Shown here: in pieces, positions 36,756-48,515 of the stretch
Layout of the letters: every line of letters starts with the position of its first letter
Position numbering within the stretch: the first letter of the stretch is position 1
Notes under the pieces: model-generated
Databases searched by the model: none
The model's input: only the letters and a program-made list of their open reading frames with translations
Told to the model about the DNA's origin: nothing
Assembly (NCBI GenBank): GCA_023014335.1
Contig: JAECYW010000017.1
Location: forward strand, 496,001-560,000
Reading direction: 5' to 3'
Source of the DNA: Galerina marginata
Lineage: Eukaryota > Basidiomycota > Agaricomycetes > Agaricales > Galerinaceae
DNA length: 64,000 bases
Translations under genes and position numbers: made by a program

Positions 36756-37013
36756 GCCTAGGTTGTCCCAAGATGACTGGGCTAAAAAACAATACTATAC
36801 TAGACTATGCTAGTCTCCTAGGCAGTCCTAGGTGACCTGAGTTGCCCCAAGTCACTCTGACAGTTCCCCATGGGAGTTTGATGACGTCCTAAATGGGCTT
36901 ATTACATTTACAAAATCCTATGACATTTTATGACCTTCCTGGAGAAATAAATAGTTGATTAACCAGTCTAATTGACTTCTACTAGGTTGTACAAGGTTGA
37001 TTACTACAGTATA
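36756..37013. repeat. Plavaka left subterminal region
   Basis: Non-coding. It contains short recurring motifs related to CCTAGG and GTCCTA (for example GCAGTCCTAGGTG, GACGTCCTAAATG, GGCCTAGGTTGTCC), which recur in the right subterminal region. Such repeats are transposase-binding sites in CACTA-like elements; that role here is inference. Confidence 0.6.
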
Positions 37014-40000
37014 TTACCAGAGCGTTTGATATGAATATGGACTTTGCCAATTGTTTAGTAGGAAGGTGTTTGCTTTATCTAAAACATTCTCCGTTGTCCA
37101 ACTGTTCTTCCATGTTGCTCTATGACCATCAAAATCAAAACGAGGGATGAGCATGCAACTCTGTCGTATGGAGGTGACCGGCAAGATAGCGTATTCGGGC
37201 TCCTTTGTTTTCTTCACAACATACATTCCTGATGCAGGTTCCGGTGAGCTTCTTAACGCCTTGTACCATTCTACATAAGCCAATGGTCCAGTTGGCCAAT
37301 CTTTTGGAATTGGTTGCTTTCCAAAACCAACGTCAACATGAGAAGGTAGCTTGAAAATTACCCTGACCCTCCCAATGCGGACACCTATAACACATTAGCC
37401 ATCTAAATTGAATTCACGCCACTGCATACAAGTCTGAATAAACTTACCTTCAACTCCAGTTGATTCTGCCGCATCATTATATAAGACAATAACAGTATCC
37501 ATCCTTCCATTTGGGTTTGTTCTTGATGTCGGAATTGCTTTTACAGTGTCGTTTTCTTCAACGTCTCCATCTGCTTCCTCCTGAAGACTGTAAGGGTGGA
37601 ACTTGAATTGTGTAAACACATCTAATTGTTGAAATGGGAGTGCGTATAAATGAGAGACAGCATTAGAGGTTCGGTGGCCACGTGGGAGGAATTTATTCAA
37701 GTACTCTTTGAGGTTTTGGGAAAAAAGTGGAGCATTGTGTGTCTCTTCAATAATTGAAATTTCGCGACCAGGAAACGGCGGATATTTGGCAATATGAATA
37801 GATGACCCTTTGGAAAGCGGAGTCGGAGGTGGTACTTTTTTGGATTCAACATCAAGCCAATCCAGATAATTATCAAAAGCAGAGACCTTTTCCTGACGAG
37901 AAAGCCAGGTAACCATCTGGGGAAATTCATCTCGTCGATTTGAAGCTCGCCAGCCCTCTTTGGCAAAATCAATGTGGAAGCGCTCAAAGGCCTCGGTGTT
38001 GTAATTGTCGGTGGTCCCAAAATATTTGATAGATTCGATATAGTGCTGGAGAGAATGAAATTTTGGAATATGCAGGTCTTTATGAACACCCATTCGGATA
38101 AAATAACCCTTGTTTTTCTGGTATTGGTCAAGAGCTTCCTGTAGATATCCAAGTGTATGGCTATCATGAGCACGGTACTGGGAAAGAGCAATGAAATCCA
38201 GTAGTGCCTTGATCGCTGCGATCCCCTCTTTTGGTATAATTCCAACGAGGCAGCCAAGTAAAACACGCGCCATATGTTTTCGCTCAGGTCCTGAAATTTG
38301 GCTAAGTGCTGACCATCCGTTATTGAAGTGGCGAACACCATAAGCAGGTGGAAGCGCACGCAAGCGGGCATCCAGCTCTCCTCTGGTAGGAACGAGCTCT
38401 TGACACCATCCGATGAGATGCTTGAGAACACCTTGATAAAGTTGATGGAGGACGTCAGGTGTAATGGCCTTGTGGATGTCGCACAAAGGAAAATCCTTCC
38501 AAAATGGATCATAGACACTTCCGGATACGTCCTGAGCCATACAGCTGGTGTAAAACTGACTTTCCCTGGTGGCGTTGCTTTTGGCATTGTTAATAACTTT
38601 CATTGTCCATTTTTGGGTACGTGGTTCTGCAGGATTACTGTCGCCAAGATTTTTTGCTGGTGTTCGACATTTAGGACATGTGCCATATTTGGTGCAAGCA
38701 ACGAGACATTGCTCTGGGAAGTCAGCAGCATAACAGGCCAAGATGGGGTGGACCTTGCGTACTTCGCCATTACCACCTGTCATTTGTATGCCATTTGTTC
38801 CGGCTTTGATCAAAGGTGAAAGAACAAGCCGCATCGCTTCATGAAAAAGACGCTGTGTCCGGATTTTGACATTCGTTTTTGAGAGACCAGAGCCTTTCAG
38901 CTTTGCTGATTCAACAGGCAGGTAGGCAATAAGAATGCAGGCATTCTTGGTAGGTTTTCTCCGAAGAGCCTTGGGAATGTTCCCTATCGTTAAGTAAACT
39001 GGATAGGCGCTCTTTCCACCAGAAAAGTTTGTAAGTTGGGTTTTGTCGCTTGCTATAATCACAGGAGCAACTGTTGCACCATAGGGAAGCCTGCTCTGTA
39101 GAAATCTAAGTAACTTCAAGGAAGGAAAATTAGATAGGGTCTACCTGTACTGCGTGCCACCATTGTCCTGTCCAAAGCTCGGTATAGATCCTATTTCGTC
39201 TGTCACGACTAGAAAAGAGTTTTCTGGGTCGATATACAAGATGAGACGCTAGAGCTGGATCACCCCAAAGGCTTTGAATGGCTTCTATTGGATCGCGATA
39301 CCGAATTGTATGTGTTACACCTGGCATATCCTTGAATACGAGATGTTCAGTTTTCCAGTCCCCTGCTCGATCAGGAATATCATTATCAATGATTTGATGA
39401 AGATTTCTTGTGTTATGAAACGATAGCCCCAGTTTTTCCTTTAACTACTCCATGATATGGAGGTCAGAATTGTAAAGACGACAGTATATAATGGACATAC
39501 CCCAGGAATTTCCAATAAACGATTGAATGAATTGTGACCAATGCCATCCTTGACCATCCATCGTGCAATTCGCCAATCCATCTCTGATGCGAAAGGTGCG
39601 TATTGATTTTGTTGGTCTTCTTCTGAACCCGTCGGTGGTGCCATATTAACATCTTCACTTGTCTCAAACAGAAGCCGCCATCGAACATGGAGTTTGTCAT
39701 CCATCTTTATAACTTGGCCAGCTCCCACATATTCCACGGTTACTCGTTCATCTTCATCCTCATCTAAAACGCGAGGTTGGTGTTGTTGTCGATGATGAGT
39801 TGATGAAGGCCCTGGCCCCGCTTCCCCTATATCCAAAGTGATCTCCTCTTCAACAAAATGAAACGGCTCTCCATCTTCTTCGTCCCACTGATTAGCTAGT
39901 TGCTCAAATACTCTTGCAGGTTCGCTCTGAAGAGAAGGCCCAGAAGTTTCCATATCCTCTTCATCTTCTTCATCTTCGTCTTCAGCATGACCATTATCTT

Positions 40001-40154
40001 CCGCCAATAGATCTGCAGCAATTTCTCGAAGTTTTCCTTTTCCCCAGTGTCGACATAGGATGGCATGTCGAAGATGGGTATTCATTCCCTGCACTGTTCG
40101 GAAGTATTGATAACAGACAGGACATTGATTAGGAAGCAGTTGTCCACTAGCCAT
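37014..40154 (-). CDS. Plavaka transposase
   Basis: Four minus-strand exons, 40154-39501, 39444-39145, 39113-37448 and 37384-37014, total 2,991 nt and encode 996 residues. The N terminus has a C2H2-like zinc finger (CPVCYQYF..HLRH, residues about 11-32), then an acidic stretch (DEDEEDEED). The DDE-type RNase H-like core begins in exon 3: IIASDKTQL supplies the first candidate Asp, TPDVLHQLYQGVLKHL the second, and NTEAFERFHIDFAKEG the C-terminal Glu/Asp candidate. A CPKCRTPAK zinc-ligand pair lies between. Length and motif order fit Plavaka transposases of basidiomycetes. It would bind the terminal inverted repeats and cut and paste the element. All splice junctions are GT..AG and the frame is intact, so it may be active. 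Confidence 0.88.
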
Positions 40155-40764
40155 GGCGATCTAGGAGCAGAACGAGAAGACAAAATACAAGTTAATATGT
40201 GAAGGAAAAGCTGGGAACCATCAAACCAGCGTCGGAGTAATATGTTCAAATTTGGTCCCACGAACTATTAAAAGCCATGTTGCGCATCAACAATAGTTGT
40301 AGAATTTATAATCAATCGGCTGGTCTGTTTTGAAGCATTTCAGTGAAGGAGAGTGCAAAAAAAACAGAGTTGAAATTGATAGGATAGCACATGTGACAGA
40401 ACAGAAGAACAGGCGGGAAATGCATCGCTATACTCTAAAAACATTTTATCAGAAGCGTAGCTGAGGAATGACTGAAAAGACTTACACAAGAAGCATGTTA
40501 ATAGCAGTCTGAGAAACGAATGTGTACTGGCTCCAGACGACAACAAAAGGACAGCAAATAAAGAGCAATTATAAAAGTAAACTTGAAAGAATGACAGTAT
40601 GTTTGAATAAAAGAAAGGCTTGATGATAGAATGTTGAATGTCCAAAGGAACTTGTGCGACGGTGATAGAATGTCTTCTATAAATAACGCAGTTCATCCCG
40701 TTTCCAAATGACGATTTTTTGGTTTTGTTTCTTTCTCAAAACTGAGGGGACGGACAGTCAACTA
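40155..40764. other. Intergenic inside Plavaka element
   Basis: Only short frames without recognisable features; it probably holds the transposase promoter. Confidence 0.4.
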
Positions 40765-41109
40765 TCATTCCAAGCTATTGAACAAAAACTCACCAAGCTC
40801 CTTACTTTTCCACCAGAGTTTTAAAAGCATTGCATAGTACCGAATTGGCCCTTCGAGTCGAACCTCCACTGTGCCTAACGTGTTGGTTGGTCTTTAGAAT
40901 AATGTAGATTCAGTTATTCGAAGATTAAACATACCTGTTTCTAGTTCCCAATCTTCTTTGAAAATAGTTGGAGTCGTGGACGAAGCAAACGAATCGAAGG
41001 AGGATTTAGACTTGGCTAATAGCTCGTCGTAGACGGTTTCTTCTGTCAATTTCAGCATATAGTCTCTCTGGTGTAGTTTGCAGCCAATGGAGGCAGAGTA
41101 GGAGAGCAA
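40765..41109 (-). CDS. Small two-exon protein of unknown function
   Basis: Exons 41109-40935 and 40874-40765 (intron GTATGT..TTAG) give 94 residues: it starts MLSYSASIGCKLHQRDYML and ends KELGEFLFNSLE. The second exon has a basic, aromatic stretch (RYYAMLLKLWWKSKEL). An exon upstream of 41109 is possible. No family recognised. It sits upstream of the transposase on the same strand and may be an accessory gene of the element. Confidence 0.45.
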
Positions 41110-41667
41110 CAGTAAGCAGTGGGTAGGTTAAAGTCTCCAATAAGTTGAGCAAAAATGTGAGCATAGAAAGAAGGTGAGAAAGAAATTGGCGTTCCTAATT
41201 TGGCCACCGGTCTTCCTTCAGAGGCACCAAATAAAAGCTAACATTTGAAATGGAGTTCAATATTGGTGGACAATAAGTTTAATGCGGGTGAAATGTCTGT
41301 ACAAGTGCTGGATTATGGCGTAGATATATAATTATAGAAGTAGGAAAGACTGAGCACTCTAGATTAATTACTGTCGTCCATTGATCCTGCCATTTCCTTG
41401 TACAATCTGTACTGACATTTAAAAAATCTGTACTGACGTCTAAAACCATTGTAGTACAGAGCGGCTTTTTTCATCTTCATCTTCATTTCCCTTGCTTTTA
41501 TTGAAGCTTTCTTTTTTGACAAAACAAGGGTCTGTCCTGGAAGAATGCGCTTCTTTGTGGCAGAATGTGGGCTGGACTGTGTTTTCGAAACAAGCGTAGG
41601 ACTTGGTGGACTTGAGCTGGATTGAATAGGTTGAAAGTTGACAGTGGAGGGAGTATAAGGATGCGCT
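41110..41667. other. Intergenic, no gene seen
   Basis: AT-rich, short frames only. A near-direct repeat of AATCTGTACTGAC lies near 41406-41440. Confidence 0.35.
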
Positions 41668-41959
41668 TCAAGCTAATTCATATATATAAGCAAGCTGAAA
41701 AGGTAATTCTGGACGTAATTGGCATACTGCGGGCAAGAATGGCGAACGGTTGAACGCCTGCTTGTATGCTTCATAATACGCTTCATAGGAAGAGTAGTTT
41801 GAAAGAAGTGGAAGAGGGGTCCTTGGTGTAGGTGGGATTCTGAGCTGAAGAAGAAAAAGCGTTAGAAAGGTAAAGTTGAGGAAGATATATAGAACAGACC
41901 TCACGCTCCTCAAAAACTGAGCTCTCAATGCAGTCTGAGCTAGGAAAATCAGAATTCAT
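41668..41959 (-). CDS. Small proline/tyrosine-rich protein
   Basis: Exons 41959-41900 and 41844-41668 (intron GTCTGT..TTCAG) give 78 residues, beginning MNSDFPSSDCIESSVFEER and continuing with a PPTPRTPLPLL stretch and a tyrosine-rich YEAYYEAYKQAF repeat. No family recognised. It is about 140 bp left of regulatory block A, which could serve as its promoter. Confidence 0.45.
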
Positions 41960-42094
41960 GGTAGCTTTAACCCAAGGCAACGAGTGGAAGATGGTAAGTT
42001 ATAAGTGGCGAGAAGAGCGAGACAGACGGCAGGGGAAGCTGATGACAGAAAGGTCAAGCGCCTCAGGCTGAAGAGGTCGTACCCGAAAGACGAA

Positions 42095-42262
42095 GGGTCG
42101 AATGGGTGGGAGCATTCTCAAAAGTCAGATTTTTGAAAATGAGTTCGCACAGAAGATAGAGATCAGCATTAAACAATCAAAGTTGTAGGCCAGACGCGAC
42201 ATGTCACAAAGTTGTAGGCCAGACACGACATGTCACAGTATGGGAACAGTCATGTGACCGCT
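42095..42262. promoter_or_regulatory. Regulatory block A
   Basis: Related to blocks B (45635-45795) and C (49575-49735). Shared order: a GAGAATTCTC-like stretch, TTTTTGAAAA, TTCACACAGA, two (G)ACGCGAC boxes, then a CACATGAC/GTCATGTGAC box. In this block the boxes lie in two tandem 29-bp copies of a CCAGACRCGACATGTCAC-containing repeat (42178-42236). Confidence 0.6.
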
Positions 42263-42486
42263 TCTCTCTCCATGTAAACTCGCCAAGAAACATGCAGCCA
42301 GCCAGCCCGGGTCATGAACAATACCACCACCTCCTGCTCACTCACCCCGCCTGCGCCTCCAAACCCAACTCCAACTCCGAATCGTCGAGACATACGCTAG
42401 CACCCACCCACAATTGAGTCAGACAGACAGTGGGATCTGGGATCAGGCAAGCGAGCCAATGCTCCTAGTCTCATGGCTGGTCTCCT

Positions 42487-43225
42487 TTGAGCATCAACAC
42501 TTCCCGATGGCGCATTTGCAGCCCATTTGGGCGGCCCTCGGCAGTCGGTACCTGTGATCGCAGTAGAAATCGACCAGGATCAAGATATGCAAATTGCATT
42601 CAATGATCCGAAGCAAGAACAAGAGGTGAGGCCCAGTCTATTTTGTCTCTTGAATCCCACTCACGGCAATCTCCAGAGTCCGATGGATTCCACCAGCTCT
42701 ACTTATGCCCCAAGCCCTGAAACACCTGACCTCATGTACTCGCCCTCGTCGACTGAATCCTCCTCTGGTGATTCCACCATCCAGATGTCGACTTTGGAAG
42801 CCAACATGTTCCCGTTGGCCCACGCCTCTCAACTATGGCTGGAGCAAGTCGATCGGACTCGACCCTCTGCGGAGCTGTCAACTCAGCGTCTCTGACTCCT
42901 TTTGAAGGCGCTTACCGCTATGACGGCAACAACTTCATCTTTAACCTTGCCCGTTACTCGAAAGCCAACCACGTTGCTGTCGTCCAGTCGGAACTGGGAT
43001 CGTGTGCACCGCACTATCTGTGGCATGAGGATAATCATCACATCCCTCTCGAGGCTACAGGTGTACATTGACTTGGGTTTGCGGTGGTGATCCCAGTCGA
43101 TCCTACCATCATGTGTTCCGTGTCGTCGCCATCATTGTTTCTTGTTGATATTGCCAGGTCGATTGTGCATTCGGCAGCTGGGGCTGGAGGTGTGAAGGAC
43201 CGTGTCAAACTTTTGAAACTCCCAG
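42487..43225 (+). pseudogene. Degraded coding fragments upstream of SPT6 remnant
   Basis: Plus-strand frames change repeatedly. One reads DQDMQIAFNDPKQEQE..STSSTYAPSPETP (about 42560-42890), another GAYRYDGNNFIFNLARY (about 42920-42960), a third a segment before the SPT6 match. Composition is protein-like but stops and frame changes are frequent. I do not recognise the source; it may be a second captured gene piece. Confidence 0.35.
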
Positions 43226-44465
43226 AACTATGGCGAATTAATTCCCTTGGCCAGAGGTATAGTTCTGGAGCGCCGCAGGGCTTTGTCCACATCCTACAAA
43301 CAGCTTCAGATTGACAGCGTCGAGGTTGTCGCTGACGCTACGGAATGGCTATCGATGAAATATAAAGATAAAAAGCAAGACTCCGCGACTGAATTTCACT
43401 TTCATGACGACGAGGAACCTGAAACTGCGCAAAAACCGAAGATGCCCAGTCGTATCTCCGCCTATGAGGTTGCAAAGAAGAGCATTGTTTCCAAACTGGC
43501 CGATGTGAGAAATTTTAAAACACCTTTTTTCAAGCAGAAACCAATACTTACAGTTGTGCGCTAGAAATTCAGACTTCCGCCACACCAGGTTGGTTTGAAC
43601 TTCCTGGCTTCGCAACATGTTCACTTTGTTGACGACGTGGATCTCAACCCAGTCGCATATGCAGAGCAATTTGCAGACTCGGATCCGGGCAAAGCACAGA
43701 CGGCCGAGGAGCTGCTCCAACAAGTGCGCATGATTCTATCTACTGAACTCGGGAAGGACCCTCTCCTCCGCAACCACATGCGCAAAATTTTCAGGGAAGA
43801 TGTGCAAATTACTGTCGAACCAAAATTGATGACAGTCATCCCTATTTTGTGAGCGTTCTTTGTATTTTAGATATGGCCCTTCTGGTCCTGATCAGTTCAT
43901 TATAGAATTTCAAGTACTTGTTGCAGAAGCCTATCAACGACAGGCTAGATCTTGACACGTGAACTCAAATACGGAAAATCAGCATGTTCAGTGCTCACTA
44001 TCTCATGGGGGAAAGGCGATCCGCACAAAGATGCCATCACTATCGTCTTTGTCGACGAGGCAGGGCAAATACGGGAACATACCAAAGTCGACAATCTTCA
44101 CAACATGGACAACAGGGACAAGTTCAAAGACCTGTTGGTGCGACAGAAGCCCGATGTTGCCATTGTCGGCGGTTTCAGCGTTGCTGCATTGAAGTTGATG
44201 CATCTAGTTAAAGCAATATTCCGAGGTTCGAATGGGCAAAATCAAGAAGAGACTTCCTGGTGACAGCCAGCCACAGCCGAGGAAGTATTCGACATTCCAG
44301 CCATATACGTTAACGATGATGTTGCACGCATCTATCAACATAGCAAATGAGCGTCAGATGAATTCAGTGCACTTTCACCAACTGCAAAGTGTTGCATTGG
44401 CTTAGCTCACTACGTCCAAAGTCTGTTGAATGAATTTGCTGCTCTTCAGGAATGCAATATGTGAG
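43226..44465 (+). pseudogene. SPT6: Captured SPT6 fragment (decayed)
   Basis: Pieces in order match the transcription elongation factor and histone chaperone Spt6. LPELWRINSLGQRY is followed, after a frame change near 43261, by LERRRALSTSYKQLQ and EWLSMKYKD. HFVDDVDLNPVAYAEQFADS and ELGKDPLLRNHMRKIF are in the helix-turn-helix core. FVDEAGQIREHTKVDNL and RQKPDVAIVGGFS form the YqgF RNase H-like domain. DDVARIYQHSK, a TGA stop near 44350, then DEFSALSPTAK and SLLNEFAAL complete the match. The HhH, S1 and SH2 regions are absent. Several frame breaks show it is dead. Intron-like gaps suggest capture at DNA level, not by a retrocopy. It is transposon cargo, not a working gene. Confidence 0.75.
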
Positions 44466-45634
44466 TCGAAGAGGAGGGCTGTGAGGTGGGGAGGGGAGGA
44501 GGGGAGACGTTAGTGGTGTTGCTTGTGAAGACAAGGAGGAGGAGGACGAACCTGGCAGCTCATACGCCGTCGTCAGAAGACTCGGAGTGGGCTCGACTAT
44601 CCAGTTGCTCTGCCTTCTTCCTTGGTCCATCCTCGCGGCATCTTCAAGCTTGGGTCCTCGGTTGGGGTTCAAGTAGATGGGTCGGCAGGGGATGCGGGCT
44701 GTGAAAGACAGAGGTAGAGACCGCACAAAAGGCTGGAGGGCGGGAGGGCGGGAGAAAGTACCAGTTCGCGAATAGCAAGGCCGCTCATCGTATAGACAAC
44801 GGTCTCGACTGTTTCTAGTGGTTTTCGCAGTCACAGTTGCTGCTGCCGGTCCTTCCTACTTGTATTGTGGTCGTTAGGGATGCGGGATGCGCTAATGTGC
44901 CACGTCAGGCTGGTAAGTTTTATCTCGTATTTTCAATCATTAAATGTGTGCTTACCTTTTTTTTCTCTTCAGATTTCAGCCTCTGTTTCAGGCCGTGACG
45001 CATGGAGTTCCTGAAGTCATCTGCCTTGGCCAAAGTTGCGCTGCTGTGACTTTTGCCGCTCTTGTCTGGTTCAACAGCTTGTCGCCAGTCGTCAGGACAC
45101 AGACTGTTCATCTCTGCCTACAGGATTTAAATAAATCATCATGATAATGCTTACGGTGAGTATTAGATGAAAACATACATTCACGACTGTTCTTTCCTAA
45201 CGGCCTTTCTCTTCATTTCACAGCTGTCCGTTGTACCGCCTTCTAGAAGGTCTTGCGGGCCGCGGTAACATCCTCCTGTCTGTAGATCCTGTCTGTAGGT
45301 CTGGTCTGAAGCCCTTCAGATGCTAAACGACAAATGGGATGGGTAAGTAATTCATCAAATGTAGAGTTCTGAGGCACTTACTGTTACCATGCTGTCCTCG
45401 CTTCAACAGGTCCTGTCACCCATACAATGCTCGCGAACATTTGAATGTGTGTCCGCCACTGCCACCGGCATCTTTTTGGTATATGTATCATTGCACAAAA
45501 CAGAGCGAGAGGGTGACGATGAGGTCCAGAGAGCTGGGGTGTTTAAGCTCTCGGCAAAGTTAAATCTGAAATAGAGTAGAAAATCAAAACATTTAATGAT
45601 AAGATTTAGATTTACTTGTTTATCTGAGCTGGTG
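44466..45634. other. Non-coding or decayed, purine-rich patches
   Basis: A GA-rich stretch (about 44470-44560) and several short frames with nearby donor/acceptor-like sites; nothing I can assign. Possibly eroded exons of captured sequence. Confidence 0.35.
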
Positions 45635-45795
45635 TGAAGGGCCAATTGAGTGGGAAATTCTCAAAGGCCAGGTTTTTGAAAATAAATTCACACAGAGAAG
45701 CAGATAAACAAAGCTGCCCAGCGCGACGCGACGCTTGGAACTCGACGCGACGAGGCATCACAAAGGGAGTGATCACATGACTTCACTCGAACATT
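45635..45795. promoter_or_regulatory. Regulatory block B
   Basis: Same architecture as block C: TTTTTGAAAA near 45675, TTCACACAGAGA, GCGACGCGACGC and CGACGCGACGAGG boxes (45721-45755), then GATCACATGACTTCACTCGAACA. It is followed by a decayed copy of the first exon of the gene at 49770. Confidence 0.6.
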
Positions 45796-45843
45796 TGTGT
45801 ATCGAAACCACAAGTCCACTCAACTTCTTGACACCTCGCCCAT

Positions 45844-46018
45844 GTATGGACACAAACACAGATCGGTCTATCTTGTGCTCTCTAAGTCGAGTTCACATCC
45901 ATTCACTGCCCTCTGGCCTCGACACTCTATGTTTTCTTGCACTGAAATGGATCAGGCACCGTTTGGCTCTCATTTCATTAGGTATGGAATTTCTTCTTCA
46001 CCCAGATAATACTCACTG
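45844..46018 (+). pseudogene. Decayed duplicate of first exon of the TET/JBP gene
   Basis: The frame MDTNTDRSILCSLS resembles MDTNTDWPQLVLSQS at 49770 and follows the same type of upstream block. It then loses similarity and hits a stop. This indicates a partial internal duplication of promoter plus first exon. Confidence 0.5.
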
Positions 46019-46149
46019 ATAATTAACTCCCTTTTAGCCTTGTTTTCCAAATCAACCCACTCATATCCATCTGCATTTCCTGGGGAATCTCTGCCGCTGC
46101 CCAAGGGTCCATCTGTCCACCTAAAAGATTTTCAGTCTGTCGAATCCGA

Positions 46150-48515
46150 AGGTGTCCAACAAGGACGATAGGAGCAACTTGTACCTCAACCTATACAACA
46201 CTCACGAACGTCATCATCACTATCAAGCCCGAATTCATTGTGAATTTGAATTCGTGGCGATGACGCGGGATGGAGGCGGAGGCGAAGTCCTATGTTTTGG
46301 TAAGTCGTACGAATCAGTGGAAACGAATGAACCGACTTACTAGCCTCCCTGGCAGCTCTGTCATGCAATCGCACCTTGCCACGCAAACCCAATCCGCCAT
46401 CGAGAAGGTCAAAAAGTATGGGCGAAAACTGCGGCGTGCAGACATTTTGAGACGCTGGCGGCGGCGAAGAAGACGGGTTGAATATCCTGAGGTTCGGTAA
46501 GTGCTGGATATTGTAATAAAAGTCTAAGAAACTTACGACGACTTGTTAGCAGCCTTGTTTGCAACGTCTAACCCGTCCACGATCTTTCTTGAAAGGTCTT
46601 GTTTGTAGACGACGGCGTTGAAGTTCGCGGCGAATGCGAGAGGTGTGGGGTATCTGCGCCGAATTGATAATTTGCGAAGCTGGATGGTTGATGAAAGGTA
46701 AGCACGAGCTGCACGAATAGTACGACAAATATTGACCTTCAGATCTCCATCTCAAACCTCGTATTAGCAGCCTCGTTATGCAACCCCCTTACTCGTCCGC
46801 GATTCGTCTTGACAGGTCCCTGTACATCGATGACGGCGTTGAAGGGTGGATAGGAGAGGAATCGGGGTCGGATTCGCGAAGCTGGATGGAAGGAACATGA
46901 AAGGTAAGCACGAGCAATACAAATGAGACGACACGATACTGACCTTATCGAACTATAACTTTGTTCCGCAGTTCATCGAGCTCGACGGCTTCTTATCTCG
47001 TGTACTAGGCACGCTATTGCATGGTGAGTAATATAAACCTTAGATATACTAACATTTACTTACCTTTGCAGTTTCGATATGGGCGGCATTCTTCGCGTTC
47101 AAACTGGAAGTATAACGAACTTACGAACGCTTGTTGGCAGCCATGATATGTCATCCGATCTTCACCCGCTCACGGTGCTTGTGCGTCGACGATGGCGTTG
47201 AAGGCTGTAGGCGAGAGCTGGGAGACATCGGCACCGGGTTGGCGATTCGCGAAGCTGGAAGGGTGATGGAAGGTAAGCACGAGCTGTATGAATGATATGA
47301 CGCGATACTGACCTTTACTAAAGACTTCCTCTCAGCCTCACGATCCGTCTGGAAAGGTGTTTGTACTTTGACGACAGCGTTGAAGAGTGGATGCGAGAGG
47401 GATCGGGGCCAGGTTTGCGAAGTTGGATGGAAGGGTGATGGAAGGTAAGCACGTGCTCTAGGAATCATATGATGAGATACTGACCTTCAGCTTTCTTATG
47501 GAACCCCCTCACCCGCTCACGATCTGCCTTGAAATGTCCTTGCCCGTTGACGATCGCGTTGAAGCTAGATGCGGGAAGTGTGAGGTATCGACGCCGGATT
47601 GACGATTCGTGAATCTGGACGGGTGATGGAAGGTAAGCCCGAGTTGTACGAATGAGAAGACGAAATATTGACCTTTTCGAACTTCAGACCTCGTAATGTC
47701 CTCTGGCTACGAATCGCGAATGCTGGGAACAATGTAAGTGAGCATTCTCAACGAAATAATTCACGACTGACCTGCACCTCCAGTCACCCTAATCCATGCT
47801 CGATAGATTGTCAGCAACGTCTGCAACGTGTTCGGAACGATTCAATTTACGGATTTTCTTTTCCATCGCCGTAAGTTTCTTATTTCTACAAATCGAGTAT
47901 ACAAGATTACTAACTAGTTAGCTGCCTAGTCCTCAAAGCTTGAAGGCTACATACATGGGTGGCGTCGACCAAGAGCCGCTGTCGAGCACGAATTCATCGC
48001 AAGTTGAAATTTGTGGTGACGACGTGGATGGAGGCGGCGGTGAAGTCCTACGTTTTGGTGAGTCGTACGAATCAGAGGACATGAATCAACTGACTTACTA
48101 GCCTCCGTGGCAGCTCTGCTATGCGCCGCACAACCCCAATCCACCATCGAATCCATCGAGAAGGTCAGAAAGTATCGGCGAGCTCTGCGACGTGCAGGCA
48201 TTTCGAGACGCGGGTAGCCGCATGGAGGCTACGACGTCGATGTGTTGGATCTGGATGTCCTGGGGTGTGGTAAGTGGTGGTTATTGTGGTAGAAGTATAA
48301 CGGACTTACGAACGCTTGTTGGCAGCCATGATATGCAACCCAATCACCTGCTCATGGTGCTTGTGCATCGACGATGGCCTCGAAGGCTGTACGCGAGAGA
48401 TGGGAGACATCGGCGCCAGGTTGGTGATTTGCGAAGTTGGAACTTGAAGGGTGGTGGAAGGTAAGCACGAGCTGTATGACTGATATGATGCGATACTGAC
48501 CTTTATCAAAGATTT
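46150..48515. repeat. Array of diverged exon-like cassettes
   Basis: About six units of 170-200 bp share the order GCAGCC..(A/T)TGCAACCC, CTCGTCCGCGATC-like, TGACAGG, GACGACGGCGTTGAAG, CGCGAAGCTGGA, GATGGAAGGTAAGCACGAGC and ATACTGACCTT. Approximate positions are 46546-46745, 46765-46965, 47138-47330, 47332-47495, 47496-47690 and 48320-48510. A larger unit (about 46190-46545, with TCGAGAAGGTC and GTTTTGGTAAGTC) recurs at about 47960-48320. Each unit has a good splice donor and an acceptor-like CAG, and the spacing resembles exon plus short intron. On the minus strand the same units read similar peptides (SYHSYSSCLPS..). Coding strand and function are unclear. Confidence 0.65.

Noticed and set aside
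37697..38587. 296-codon minus-strand ORF overlapping the transposase
   Set aside because: Shadow frame of transposase exon 3, which carries clear DDE-type motifs in the other frame.
46150..48515. Exon-like array as a CRISPR array
   Set aside because: Units are about 200 bp, diverged and without unique spacers of constant size; the organism is eukaryotic.
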